Positions 44,116-56,514 of a DNA stretch of 60,000 nt are shown piece after piece. Numbering within the stretch: position 1 is the first letter of the stretch; the number at the start of each line of letters is the position of its first letter. This DNA is from Glandiceps talaboti (taxonomy: Eukaryota; Hemichordata; Enteropneusta; Spengelidae). Both the position numbers and the translations under genes were made by a program. The notes under the pieces are model-generated. The model made no database searches and had not been told where the DNA came from. It saw only the letters and a list, made by a program, of their open reading frames with translations. The DNA is taken from NCBI RefSeq assembly GCF_964340395.1, contig NW_027554289.1, positions 64,001-124,000 of the forward strand. The letters are read 5' to 3'.

Positions 44116-46190
44116 CTATCAGGGTTGGTCAGCTTGTCATGGTAAGAATTAATAGTCTGTAACATCTCCAAGTCATTTGGAAGAACTATGCAGCATTTGC
44201 GCCAACAACGATATGTATTAAATGAGTTACCTATAGCATAGAGGTGGTCTTTATGAGAAACAGAAGTTGTAAAATGAACAAGACTATTGCTCACATTATC
44301 AACTGTCATGTGAAGCATGTATTTATTATTTGTCAACAAATCCATAACCCATTCATGATTGTTTTGTCAAATACCAAATACAATATCAACAATAATTAGT
44401 AAACAATTCAGCCATTGAAAGGAATAGTTAAACTGTTTCAATTGACATGTAGAGTGTATTTGACAAAAAGAAGAATGAAAATTGATTACAGCTCCTGGGT
44501 TTGAATATTTGAGATCTCTTTTAAAAGCCATACTAGCTAGAAGATTTGACGGGTTACCTGGTATATGATGCTATGGGAAACATGGGTGTTGAGGAATTAT
44601 TGATTGTAAATTCTGAGAAATTTTATAAATTTTTAAGATTACTGTATCCTTAAACAAGAACAATCTGTCTCTAGATTATTCTTGGGGTTATTTAACAAAG
44701 CCCTAATCCCCTGCTATGGCCACTGTCTTTTACATTGAATTGACCTGAAGACAAGGGACCTGCGTACACTCATAAAGTTGTGCAGTGCATACATGTGTCT
44801 GTGTTTGTGAATAACTTAAAGCTTGAAATCACTGGACCTACTGCTAAAGTTGATGCATTTGTTTAGGTGTTACTAGGGTGTCAACTTTGGGGAACTTGTT
44901 AAAGACAAAGTGACTGTACCATAGATGTCAATGATAAGGTAACAGAACAACTTAAAGTTAACCCTAGACACAGCTTAGTTGGAATGTCTGGTACTACTAG
45001 ACTGATAATCCATTTGGTATAATAAAGATGAAAACCTGTTCAGTGAAGGATGAGTGCAAATTTAGTGGAAAAATGTGAAACTTGCACCCTAAAATGGCTG
45101 ACGAGATTTGTGTATTTATTGGCGTGTCCAACGAGACTTAAAGTGCACATTAATGGCTATATTACAAAATGGGGACAATGGAAACATAACCACCACACTC
45201 CTAGCAATATGTTAACTAATTGATGTTGGAGTCAAAAGAAGCGAGATTAATAGGGAACTTGCAAACCTGCCATGTTGAATGTTGCATCATGGGGAATGGG
45301 ATAATAAATGCTAAATAAATTAGTACATTGTATTGTAAACAATACTGTTACATTGTTTGTAACCACAAATAATCAATTCATAGTCACCCTGACCTTTATG
45401 GAAGGTTTATTTTATTGGTAGCTCCAGAATAGGTATTACGATAACCACACATAATCCCACAGGCCTTTGCATCTGAGCATGCTCAGTCTGGATTGCAAGT
45501 GCGCTGTTTATTATTATTCTAAGGTATGTAAACCCCAGCAACAATAAAAATGATATAGCACATGCAACTTTAAACTCTATTATATCAACTGACATATAAA
45601 ATTAATTTCAGGCCAGCAATTGTGATACAGTGTTACAGTGTACTTAATTAGTGCCATCTTGTTATGTTATGTTCTAAAACTAAAAAATGTCTTCTCACTT
45701 GTTTGATTATGGAGAATACTTGCTGAGCATTTGCACATAAAATTTGAATTAGAATTACAAGTCATATTTATCGAGAATTTGAAATTCATTATGATCATAC
45801 CATTACAATTGAAGAATACCTAACCCATACAAATCTTCAGTGTATTTATTTGGTAGACTCTGTTGCTTAGTCTCTTTGCGTATGCTTTGGTCACCTCTAG
45901 TCTAGGCACCTAACCCTAACCCTTCACCATTAACCAAACTAGCAAATTAACCATAATATTAATCATATCTGTAAAGACTAACACAAACCATCTTTGAGTG
46001 ATTGTTAAGCTTATGCAAAGAGAAAACTCAACTTGTTCTTCCATTTTTAATATAATGATGATTTTTGGGATATAATTAATGCTAGTATATGTTTTGTATC
46101 ATGTTATTTTTAATTGTACCGAAAGCTTTGATATAGATTAGAATCCATATGGGTACCAGAATTGTTATACCACCTCTATACATCTTTTAT
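44116..46190. other. No recognised gene
   Basis: AT-rich sequence with only short frames of about 60-80 codons and no convincing exon, repeat family or RNA gene. Confidence 0.5.
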
Positions 46191-49100
46191 TGGGGACAGT
46201 TATACATTGAGTAGGGGAACAACTATACTTCACTTTTCTGAGGAAATACTTGTACTACTTTCATGAGGCGAGGGTCAATAACTATACGTCAACTACATGT
46301 ATATTTTTATAAGGCGATGACTACATTTTACTTTGATTGGGGAACAGTTACACTTTACTTTGATTGTGGAAAAGTTGCCCTTTACTTTGATTAAGGAACA
46401 GTTACACTTTACTTTGGTTGAGGAACAGTTACACTTGACTTTGATGGAGAACAGTTGCACTTTACTTTGATTAAGGAACAGTTACACTTTACTTTGGTTG
46501 AGGAACAGTTACACTTTACTTTGATTTAGGAACAGTTGCACTTTTCTTTGATTGGGGAACAGTTACACTTTACTTTGGTTGAGGAACAGTTACACTTTAC
46601 TTTGATTAAGGAACAGTTACACTTTACTTTGTTTGGGGAACAGTTGCCCTTTACTTTGATTTAGGAACAGTTACACTTTTCTTTGATTGAGGAACAGTTA
46701 CACTTTACTTTGATTTAGGAACAGTTACACTTTACTTTGGTTGAGGAACAGTTACACTTTACTTTGATTAAGGAACAGTTACACTTTACTTTGGTTGAGG
46801 AACAGTTACACTTGACTTTGATTGAGGAACAGTTACACTTTACTTTGCTTTTGGAACAGTTGCACTTTACTTTGATTGAGGAACAGTTACACTTTACTTT
46901 GATTGGCGAACAGTTACACTTTACTTTGCTTGGGGAACAGTTATACCTTACTTTGATTGGGGAACAGTTGCACTTTACTTTGATTGGGGAACAGTTACAC
47001 TTTACTTTGCTTTAGGAACAGTTACACTTTACTTTGATTGGGGAACAGTTATACTTTACTTTGATTGGGGAACAGTTACACTTTACTTTGCTTGGGGAAC
47101 AGTTATACTTTACTTTGGTTAAGGAACAGGTACACTTTACTTTGATTGGCAAACAATTACACTTTTAGTTTAGTTGGGGAACATGTACACTTTACTTTGA
47201 TTTAGGAACAGTTACACATTACTTTGATTGAAGAACAGTTAGACTTTGCTTTGATTGGGGAACATATGCAATTTACTTCGGTTGAGGAAGTTATTCTTTA
47301 TTTTAATTAAAGAGCAGTTACAATTTATTTTATTTTGGAATAAATACACTTTACTTTGATTGAGGAACAGTTGCACTTTTACTTTGATTGGGGAATAGGT
47401 ACACATTACTTTGATAGGGAAACATTTACACTTCGATTGGGAAACATTTACACTTTGATTGGGAAACAGTTACACTTTACTTTGATTAGGGAACAGTTAC
47501 ACTTTACTTTGATTAGGGAACAGTTACACTTTTCTTTGATTGGGAATAGTTACACTTTACTTTTAATGGGGAACAGTTACACTTTACTTTGATTGAGGAT
47601 CAGTTACACTTTACTTTCATTGGGAATGGTTACACTTTACTTTCATTGGGGAATAGTTACACTTTACTTTGATTGAGGAACAGTTACACTTTACTTTGAT
47701 TAGGGAACAGATACACTTTACTTTGATAAGGGAACAGATACACTTTGGGGAATAGTTACACTTTACTTTGGTTGAGGAATACTTACACTGTCTTTTCTTT
47801 GATTGAAGAACAGTTACACTTTACTTTGATTGAGGAACAGTTACACCACTTGACTTTGATTTAGAACAGTTGCACTTTACTTTGAGGAAGAGTTACACTT
47901 TACTTTGATTGGGGAACAGTTACACCTTACTTTGATTGAGGAACAGTTACACTTTGCTTTGGTTGAGGAACAGTTACACTTTACTTTGGTTTGGGAACAT
48001 TTACACTTTCGCCTTGAATGGGAACAGTGACACTTTGGGGAACAGCTACACTTTACTTTGGTTGAGGAACAGTTACACTGTCTTTACTGTGAAGAACAGT
48101 TACAATTTACTTTGATTGAGGAACAGTTGCACTTTACTTTGATTTAGGAACAGTTGCACTTTACTTTGATTGGGGAACAGTTGCCCTTTACTTTGATTAA
48201 GGAACAGTTACACTTTACTTTGGTTGAGGAACAGTTACACTTGACTTTGATCGAGAACAGTTGCACTTTACTTTGATTAAGGAACAGTTACACTTTACTT
48301 TGGTTGAGGAACAGTTACACTTTACTTTGATTTAGGAACAGTTACACTTTACTTTGATTGGGAAACAGTTATACTTTACTTTGATTGGGGAACAGTTACA
48401 CTTTACTTTGCTTGGGGAACAGTTATACTTTACTTTGATTGGGGAACAGTTACACTTTACTTTGCTTGGGGAACAGTTATACTTTACTTTGATTGGGGAA
48501 CAGTTACACTTTACTTTGATTGGGAAACAGTTACACTTTACTTTGATTGGGGAATAGTTACACTTTACTTTGATTGGGGAATAGTTACACTTTACTTTGA
48601 TTAAGGAACAGTTACACTTTACTTTGATTGGGGAATAGATGCACTTTACTTTGATTAAGGAACAGTTACACTTTATTTTCATTGGGAATAGATGCACTTT
48701 ACTTTGATTGAGGAACAGTTACACTTTACTTTCATTGGGAATAGATACAATTTACTTTGATTGAGGGACAGTTACACTTTACTTTGAATGGGAACAGTTA
48801 CACTTGACTTTGATTGAGGAACAGCTACACTTTACTTTGAGGAACAGTTACACTTTACTTTGATTGAGAAACAGTTACATTTACTTTGAATGGGAAAAGT
48901 TACACTTTGGGGAACAGTTACACTTTACTTTGATTGGGGAACAGTTACACTTTACTTTGATTGAGGAACAGTTACACTTTACTTTGATTGAGGAATAGAT
49001 ACACTTTACTTTGGTAGGGAAACATTTACACTTTACTTTGATTGGGGAACATTTACAATTTACTTTGATTAGGGAACAGTTATACTTGACTTTGATTGAG

Positions 49101-50780
49101 GAACAGTCACACTTTGGTTTGGGAACATTTACACTTTCTTTGAGGAACATTTACACTTTACTTTGATTGAAGGACAGTTACACTTTACTTTGATAGGGAA
49201 ACATTTACACTTTGATTGGGGAACATTTACAATTTACTTTGATTAGGGAACAGTTATACTTTACTTTGATTGAGGAACAGTCACACTTTGGTTTGGGAAC
49301 ATTTACACTTTCTTTGAGGAACATTTACACTTTACTTTGATTGAAGGACAGTTACACTTTACTTTGATTGAGGAACAGCTACACTTTACTTTGATTAAGG
49401 AACAGTTACACTTTACTTTGAATGGGAACAATTGCACTTTACTTTGATTGGGGAACAGTTATACTTTTACTTTGATTGAGGAACAGTTGCACTTTACTTT
49501 GATTAAGGAACAGTTACACTTTACTTTGATTGGCGAACAATTACACTTTTAGTTTAGTTGGGGAACATGTACACTTTACTTTGATTTAGGAACAGTTACA
49601 CATTACTTTGATTGAAGAACAGTTAGACTTTACTTTGATTGGGGAACATATGCAATTTACTTTGGTTGAGGAACAGTTATTCTTTATTTTAATTAAAGAG
49701 CAGTTACAATTTACTTTTATTTTGGAATAAATACACTTTACTTTGATTGAGGAACAGTTGCACTTTTACTTTGATTGGGGAAAAGTTACACTTTACTTTG
49801 ATTGAGGAACAGTTATACTTTACTTTCATTGAGGAACAGTTACACTTTACTTTGATTGGGAATAGATACACTTTACTTTGATTGGGGAACAGTTACACTT
49901 TACTTTGATTGGGAAACAGTTACACTTTACTTTGATTGAGAAACAGTTACAATTTACTTTGATTGGGAAACAGTTACACTTTACTTTGATTAGGGAACAG
50001 ATACACTTTGGGGAATAGTTACACTTTACTTTGGTTGAGGAATACTTACACTGTCTTTTCTTTGATTGAAGAACAGTTACACTTTACTTTGATTGAAGAA
50101 CAGTTACACTTTTCTTTGATTGAAGAACAGTTACACTTTACTTTGATTGGGGAACATTTACAATTTACTTTGATTGGGTAATAGTTACACTTTACTTTGA
50201 TTGGGGAACATTTACAATTTACTTTGCTTTAGGAACAGTTACACTTTACTTTGATTGAGGAACAGTTACACTTTACTTTCATTGGGAATAGATACAATTT
50301 ACTTTGATTGAGGAACAGTTATACTTTACTTTGATTGGGGAACAGTTACACTTTACTTTGATTGGTAAACAGTTACACTTTACTTTGATTGAGGAACAGT
50401 TACACTTTACTTTGATTTAGGAACAGTTGCACTTTACTTTGATTGAGGAACAGTTGCACTTTACTTTGATTGGGGAACAGTTACACTTTTCTTTGATTGG
50501 GGAACAGTTACACTTTACTTTGATTGGTAAACAGTTACACTTTACTTTGATTGAGGAAGAGTTACACTTTACGTTGATTGGGGAATAGTTGCACTTTACT
50601 TTGATTGGGGAACAGTTGCACTTTACTTTGATTGGGGAACAGTTGCACTTCACTTTTGATTGGGGAACTTTTACACATTACTTTGATTGAGGAAAGGTTA
50701 ACCCTTATTTTGATTAGAGGTGTTGCTTTACTTTTATTTTGCTAGGGGACTAGTCTCACTCTACTCTGACAGGGAATAGT
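46191..50780. repeat. 27-bp minisatellite array, about 170 units
   Basis: The consensus is GAACAGTTACACTTTACTTT followed by GATTGGG or GATTGAG. Variants include TTGG for TTGA, TTTAGG, GCACTT for ACACTT and partial units. Because 27 is divisible by 3, plus frames read as repeated EEQLHFTLI and minus frames as KVKCNCSPI, giving open frames up to 121 codons that are not genes. Blocks are duplicated internally: 47144-47400 recurs 2384 bp away at 49528, the 46380-46540 pattern recurs 1806 bp away, and a 174-bp block repeats at 49107 and 49281. Confidence 0.97.
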
Positions 50781-51157
50781 CTGGATGCCAACTTGGTTTC
50801 ACACGAAACCACATCTGGTCAAAGTCCCTCAATCAGCACAATAGGTTGTTCATCCCATCAGTGAACCCCAGCTGATATAGTGATGAACAGTATATAAGTA
50901 GCACCCAAAGCTGACAAATATATCATTACATAACTGCCCCAATAACCACTATCTTTATGAGGGCTGTGTTATTGGTTAGAATTTTGTGATTCATTAAAAA
51001 TAAAGGTATGATGTTAATGACTGTTTGGGTGGGTGTGTATGAATTTTAAATTACATTAAATTGCAGCTCGTGCATCTCAGGACTTGTAGTGTAACAACTT
51101 TGACTATACTGTGAGTGGAGATGTAAATAGTAACGATTCTGTATAGGAACTAGACTA
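50781..51157. other. Unique spacer between the two minisatellite blocks
   Basis: About 380 bp of non-repetitive DNA with no gene recognised. Confidence 0.5.
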
Positions 51158-51460
51158 ACCAGGGAACAGTTGCACTTTACTTTGCTTTTGGAACAGTTAC
51201 ATTTTACTTTGATTGAGGAACAGTTACTCTGTAATTTGATTGGGGTACAGTTGTACTTTACTTTGATAGGGGGCCAGTTTTACTTTAGTTTGATTGGAGA
51301 ACAGTTACATTTTATTTTGATTGGTGAACACTTATACTTTACTTTGATTGGTAAAAGTCATGCTTTATTTTGATGCGGGAAGAGTTACAATTTACTTTGC
51401 TCTGAGAACAGTTATACCTTACTTTGATTGCGAGCCTTTACACTCTATTTTCATAAGGGA
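51158..51460. repeat. Outlying decayed block of the 27-bp minisatellite
   Basis: About ten degenerate units (GGAACAGTTACATTTTACTT, GGTGAACACTTATACTTTAC) lie some 380 bp past the main array. More substitutions than in the main array suggest an older or no longer homogenised part. Confidence 0.9.
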
Positions 51461-52490
51461 AAAGCTGTGTGTTAAATGGTAAATTGTGGCACAATACAGC
51501 ATTTTTTGTACAAACAATTATTTGTAAAATAAAACTTCTTTTAGTAATTTCACAATGTATTTCCTTTTGTAAATATTTTTGCCTGGTTTCCATGGCAACC
51601 CAATTTTATAACACACACACACAGTGATCAGTGTGATGATCGCAACAGCATGAAACAACTTCTTGTGAATGTTGCTTGATACTGCGTTATTTACACAACT
51701 CTACATACATATGTATTGAGCACTGTTTATTCCAGTATAGACATTTTACGTATACCGAGTTTATATGTGTACATTATATACTAGTATACATGTATGTTAA
51801 TTATTAATATCATGAAAATGTTTCAACTGTTATATTTTTTGAAAGGTGATACATTTTTATAGAATTCAATAAAGCATTATTATACTATTGTCACAGTTTC
51901 CATTCATATTTATTCCCACTAGATAGAGCCAGGAGAGGACTATAGGAATAACTATCTGTTATCAGTCCTGGCATACATTTTGTGCACTGTAGGTGACAAA
52001 TGCATGTCACTTTATTTCAATAATCTAAATACTGTAAAATGGGAAATTGTTTCCGGGGTTTAAATTAAGTACCTTACTCCCTAGGGTCATGTATGTGCAT
52101 CCGTCCATGCCCACCTCTATCATAATACACACTTTTTCAACAAAATTTCAACAAAATAGCGATCCTGTGCATATGCACGTCACTTCATTTCTTGATTCTT
52201 CCAAAAACATCCAAATGGCGAACATTTTTGTCACAAAAATTAACATTTTGCCTTGTAGCATCGGAAGCTTAGTACATATAAAGATTATGTATTAGTTTCT
52301 AAACCCATATTATCTATGAATGTCCACAAACTGGCAAATGACGCTGACCTTGACCTTCAAGGTAATTTGGCCATAAAATGAAAAATCACATTTTGCCAAG
52401 TAACATCGAAAACGTGGTTGATAGACTCTATATCCCTGTTATCAATGGAGAGCTTTCTAATGACACTTTGACCTATTCCCTCATTAGTCC
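51461..52490. other. No recognised gene
   Basis: AT-rich DNA with a short CA run near 51613 and no supported gene. Confidence 0.5.
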
Positions 52491-52890
52491 CCTTCGGACG
52501 AAGTCCGGGACGGGGACTTATGGATTGGGTTCCGTGTGTCCGTCCGTCCATCCGCAGTCGTTTCTTGGAGATGCCCGGACCAATTTTGTTTCAAACTTGG
52601 TACAGGGGCAACATGCTATGGCGTACATATGCACATCAATGATATGATCCAATATGGCTGCCTAGCAGCCATTTTGTTTGCGAATTTTCCATGTCCAAAG
52701 CCATAACTCTGACGTACTTGAACAGATCTCATTCAAAGTTGGTATTAGGACAGTGTTCTATGACATACATGTGCATATTCATTTTCATCGTGATATGATC
52801 CAATATGGCTGCCTGGCAGCCATTTTGTTTGCGAATTTTCCATGTCCAAAGCCATAACTCAGACATGCTTGAGGTCCCCCCCCCCATACC
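52491..52890. repeat. Dispersed-repeat fragment with two tandem copies of about 152 bp
   Basis: ATCCAATATGGCTGCCTAGC / ATCCAATATGGCTGCCTGGC with CAGCCATTTTGTTTGCGAAT and CATGTCCAAAGCCATAACTC appears at 52647 and 52799. It is preceded by a short hairpin around CGGACGAAGTCCG. This looks like a common interspersed invertebrate repeat; the class is not identified. Confidence 0.6.
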
Positions 52891-53460
52891 CGACCCATCC
52901 TTTATTGTTGAATGGTTTATTCCATCATGTCATCTTGAATAGTAGGGATGTCTCATGTTCAACGAGGAGACACAACATGAGTAGGCATGTTCCATGACCA
53001 ATGAGCAGACACAACATATCTAAGTCTGTTTGATTTAGGTTTACAAGTGTTGTTGCGTGATCAGAGTAGTGATATCAAGAAAATGACAACATAAACTGCC
53101 AGTTCCTTAAAACCCAATCTTTATAGCGGGAGTATGTCGTTCTCGATGACTTGTTTTCAAAGTCAAATAGGCAAGGCATTCATCTGTACTCCAGCCCTCT
53201 ACACGTCATTGGATAAAAGCAGTCACATGAACCTACAGTGAACTTGATCACTATTGGCCAAAGATATGGGATTATGCAAATCCACTATTAAATTAATGCC
53301 CTGTTTGGTATCATAATAAGCTACTGGCAAAGTGTAAAGGGATTAATATGTTTGCACACCTGTATCCATTTACTAAACAATAGACTAATGTTCCTTTAAT
53401 AAAGCCTCGGCTTTCAATCCCAGGTTCTCGCATTAGTGGTTACTCCGCCCTTCGAACGCC

Positions 53461-53694
53461 TTATCCACTATCAGTAAATAGAATGCCTAACATATACATA
53501 TCAATTTCAAGTTTTACCATCAAAATATACCAAAGACAAGGTGAAGCAGTATCATTATTTTCAATTTTCCACTGCACAAGATCGGGAGTGTTCGTGACCA
53601 TAGCTAGCTTACCGGTTGTGGAGGCAACTAGATTAGCGTCATTGGCCTGAAAGGTACGCTGTGGACGGTATGCAACGTCTATTTTTAGTGACAC
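53461..53694 (-). CDS. Unrecognised minus-strand ORF next to the duplication border
   Basis: The frame reads MSLKIDVAYRPQRTFQANDA, NLVASTTGKLAMVTNTPDLV and QWKIENNDTASPCLWYILMV, then KLEIDMYM. Composition is protein-like. A loose likeness to the family X stretch VWSSRIENGT...YHVIM...IYI is noticeable (W.IEN, then aromatic and Ile/Met pattern) but too weak to call homology. Its 5' end lies 19 bp from where the X2 module begins, so it may be the remnant of a longer gene cut by the rearrangement. Confidence 0.3.
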   Translation of the reverse strand: MSLKIDVAYRPQRTFQANDANLVASTTGKLAMVTNTPDLVQWKIENNDTASPCLWYILMVKLEIDMYMLGILFTDSG

Positions 53695-53712
53695 TTTGTA
53701 TGGACCACATTT

Positions 53713-53920
53713 AAAACATAATAATACTAAAATTTTGTCAACCCTGAATTCGTCACGTGATTAGATCCCAAAACAACAACACAGACCACGCTCAGGTAGC
53801 ACGGGTATAGGTGTTAATCACCAAAATCCGTTAAATCTTGTTATGTACACCGGACTAAATACCTTGCTCCCTTCCCACGCCATAGTGGCGCTGTTCGACG
53901 ATGGAATGCCCAACACGAAA
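53713..53920. repeat. X/Y intergenic block, inverted copy
   Basis: It runs from AACCCTGAATTCGTCACGTG through ATCACCAAAATCCGTTAAAT to CGCCATAGTGGCGCTGTTCG, the reverse complement of 35085-35250. It precedes family X copy 2 on the plus strand. Confidence 0.85.
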
Positions 53921-54230
53921 TGATAATATGTATGACAAATGTGAACGCAAGACTACAGATCACTACATGAACGAGACTAGTCCCAATAATTCCTTCATAT
54001 ACTATTAGTACACATTAAAGTTACACCCCCACGTTAACCTATGCTTACATATGTACATGTTTCTTTTATTGTGATATTTTAGACTTGAATGGAATACAAG
54101 CAGACTGTATTCATATATTTAGATTTGATATTAAGTTATGACACAGTACGACAAATACGGTGTATGAAACCATGGATGTATTAGATCCCAATTTGAAAAT
54201 ACATGAAAAGAACGTAGATTAACGAAATGA

Positions 54231-55140
54231 CGTGCATAACACTAATACTGTGGGTGAAACTATCTGTAACGATTGCGAATACCAAGTTTAGTCGTCAAGA
54301 ATCGAAAATGGTACCGAGTCCACCTCTAAAGATAATTTCCTGTATCACGTAATAATGGGGAAGGGGACTCCAAACATTTATATCAAATGTATGGTATTTC
54401 GTTTACCAGATAACCAAGCATGGGTTGTTAGATTTTATATTGTTTATTTAGATATCTACTCATCAGTCGTTCAATCTCAGACCACTAACGACTACAACCT
54501 ACAAGTATATTACTCTTTTCATGTCGTTAAATCCCAGGTATTTCCGTTCATCTCATAAATGCGCAGATACAATTTTGATTCTGCTGTGACCTCGTCAGAG
54601 CATGGAGATAGAATGGCATTCATTCATTCTACCTCCGTGTTAAGATACACTGGGACCGAGGGCTTCATCTTAGTGGCAAACTGCTATCAGGATGGACAAG
54701 GGATACGTGTATACTCAGACCACTATAGAAAAGTGGTCTGAGATGTACATATATTTTCGTAAAACGTAATTGCCTCTTTTTACATATTTTTCGAAAACTG
54801 CCAAGATTTCTGTACACTGTACTGCACATATCACGTGCAGACAAGGAAATGTTGTTTTCTTGTCTGTGTACATATTGGGATCGATTCGTGTTTACAGGTA
54901 CATTGTATATCATTGTGAAGAGTTTGATACATTCTTTTCATGGTGGGTCGTTCACTTTCGACCTTCTCCATCCCATAAAGAAAAGGTGTAAAACCGTTTT
55001 ACGTCTTCCCACAGGCAAGTAATTGTCTGTGGTCTCCCCAAACTGGGTGGTGACTCAGATTTAGTGGTCTGGGGTGACGATAACCATTCCAGGTGGCCAG
55101 ATGTTACTGGCGCCAACACCGGGAGCTTGTTCCCAGCATC
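54231..55140 (+). pseudogene. Family X, copy 2 (plus strand, disrupted)
   Basis: It matches the left-arm copy in reverse orientation. The 5' frame MTCITLILWVKLSVTIA looks like a signal peptide but closes at 54348. The frame equivalent to CEYQVWSSRIENG is broken by TAG here. From 54355 MGKGTPNIYIKCMVFRLPDN, QAWVVRFYIVYLDIYSSVVQ is open. From 54559 MRRYNFDSAVTSSEHGDRMA, FIHSTSVLRYTGTEGFILVA and NCYQDGQGIRV is open to a stop. The 3' part (DSDLVVWGD..., GANTGSLFPA) carries an insertion of about 28 bp (CAGGCAAGTAATTGTCTGTG) absent from copy 3. It probably does not encode a full protein. Confidence 0.4.
54714..54740. repeat. Hairpin at the X stop codon
   Basis: CAGACCACT and AGTGGTCTG pair as 9-bp arms with a 7-base loop; TGA of the X frame lies in the right arm. 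It is seen in copy 3 near 59668 and, imperfectly, in the left arm near 34260. Confidence 0.5.
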
Positions 55141-55234
55141 GATATGTGTCAGTGCTCTGAGGTTAGTAACATGTCCCAGAAGATGTACATGTACAACCAT
55201 TCTTCAATCCTGGCCGAAAACGCCATCACAGTCT

Positions 55235-55510
55235 TGATGCAGTGCTTCTGCTTCAACTTGTGTCATTTCGAGAATATTTATATCAAGTTGTGTGTGGTTT
55301 TGGGTCATCATCTGAATAGCGCCCTCTAACGATATAGAAGTTACGCCACGATTGACGTCTACATGCCATACCAGTCGCAACGTCATAGCATGGAGGAAGA
55401 ATAACAGGCCTACCTCAGTACCTAAGATTCATCTGTACTGAAGTTTGTTTTAACATTTTGCCATGAATTATTGTGAATGGGAGACACACCTCGCTAGTCC
55501 TCAGACAAGA
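55235..55510. repeat. Direct repeat of 30305-30582
   Basis: Same order and orientation as the copy beside NOP53, here directly downstream of family X copy 2. A short minus frame of 60 codons over it is not recognised. Confidence 0.85.
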
Positions 55511-55521
55511 TACAATGTCCA

Positions 55522-55543
55522 ACCACAGACAAGTGTCTGTGGT
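55522..55543. repeat. Short inverted repeat ACCACAGACA..TGTCTGTGGT
   Basis: Ten-base arms with a two-base centre. A related CCACAGGCAA..TTGTCTGTGG pair occurs in the insertion at about 55010. Confidence 0.55.
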
Positions 55544-56514
55544 CCGAACACTACATATAAGTATCCGTTGGTTTATACTAGTATGTACTTCCATGGACTA
55601 ACATACATATACAATGTACTTCTGAAATACAGCATTATGTAGACTGTAAGATACGTCGTGACGTTCCGCCCTCACCGTCCTGGCCGATGTGTGAGGTCAC
55701 GATGTACCTTACAGACTAAGCATAACCATAAATTATTGAGATTTCAACTATTTAGCAGGGTGACCTCTTTGACATGGGAGAGTCATAAATTTGGGCATAT
55801 TGTTTAAAGTATTGACATTAAATGGGGAATAGAGGCGGGACTGGTTTTATCTTAGCTGCATGCTTTGGGAACTCGGTAAAGTAATCTTGGGACAAACCAT
55901 GGACAAACTAAAGGGGCGAAAGTCACGAGTCTGGCAGCGAGACTAAGCTCATATGCACAGGTACGTGTATTGATAATCGAATGGCCTGTAGACAATGAAG
56001 AGCTTCTCTCAATTATCCACCAAACAAGACAGGGTATTCTCTCAATTAACACAATCATACAGAAAGGCATCGAAAAACTCGGTTCTCATTAACAAAAAAA
56101 ACCTTATTTTAATTATATACAATGTGTAAAAGTAGTATACAGTTATGTTACAAAAAGCATGTAGAGAGATGATGTCTCGCTCTAGGGAAGAAGATGGCAA
56201 GTAGACGACAGGTAACATTGATAGCACTACGACAGTAACAGGAAACTCCCCAATCATACCATGACACTCCATGGCCAATAAACTTACTAATAAATATAAT
56301 ATCTACTGATTCTTTAAACACAAGAGTTTCAATGTACACTAAGAAAATCTTCCTACTTTTTTCCTCTAAAACTACTGAAACGGTTTCATCTGAACGAAAA
56401 ACTGTCTTTCTTCTCTCTGTTTTCAATTTTGAAATGTTGACAAGTGGCTGGTGACTGTTCGAGTTAGTCGATTGCTTGAATGCTGAAATATTCAGGTGAA
56501 AGGACTTGATGAAA

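Noticed and set aside
46737-50653. Repeat proteins with EEQLHFTLI or KVKCNCSPI units on either strand
   Set aside because: The frames are by-products of a 27-bp tandem repeat whose length is a multiple of three; partial units break every frame and both strands are equally open.
46191-50780. CRISPR-like array of regularly spaced repeats
   Set aside because: Units abut without unique spacers, the setting is an animal nuclear genome and no cas genes are present; it is a minisatellite.
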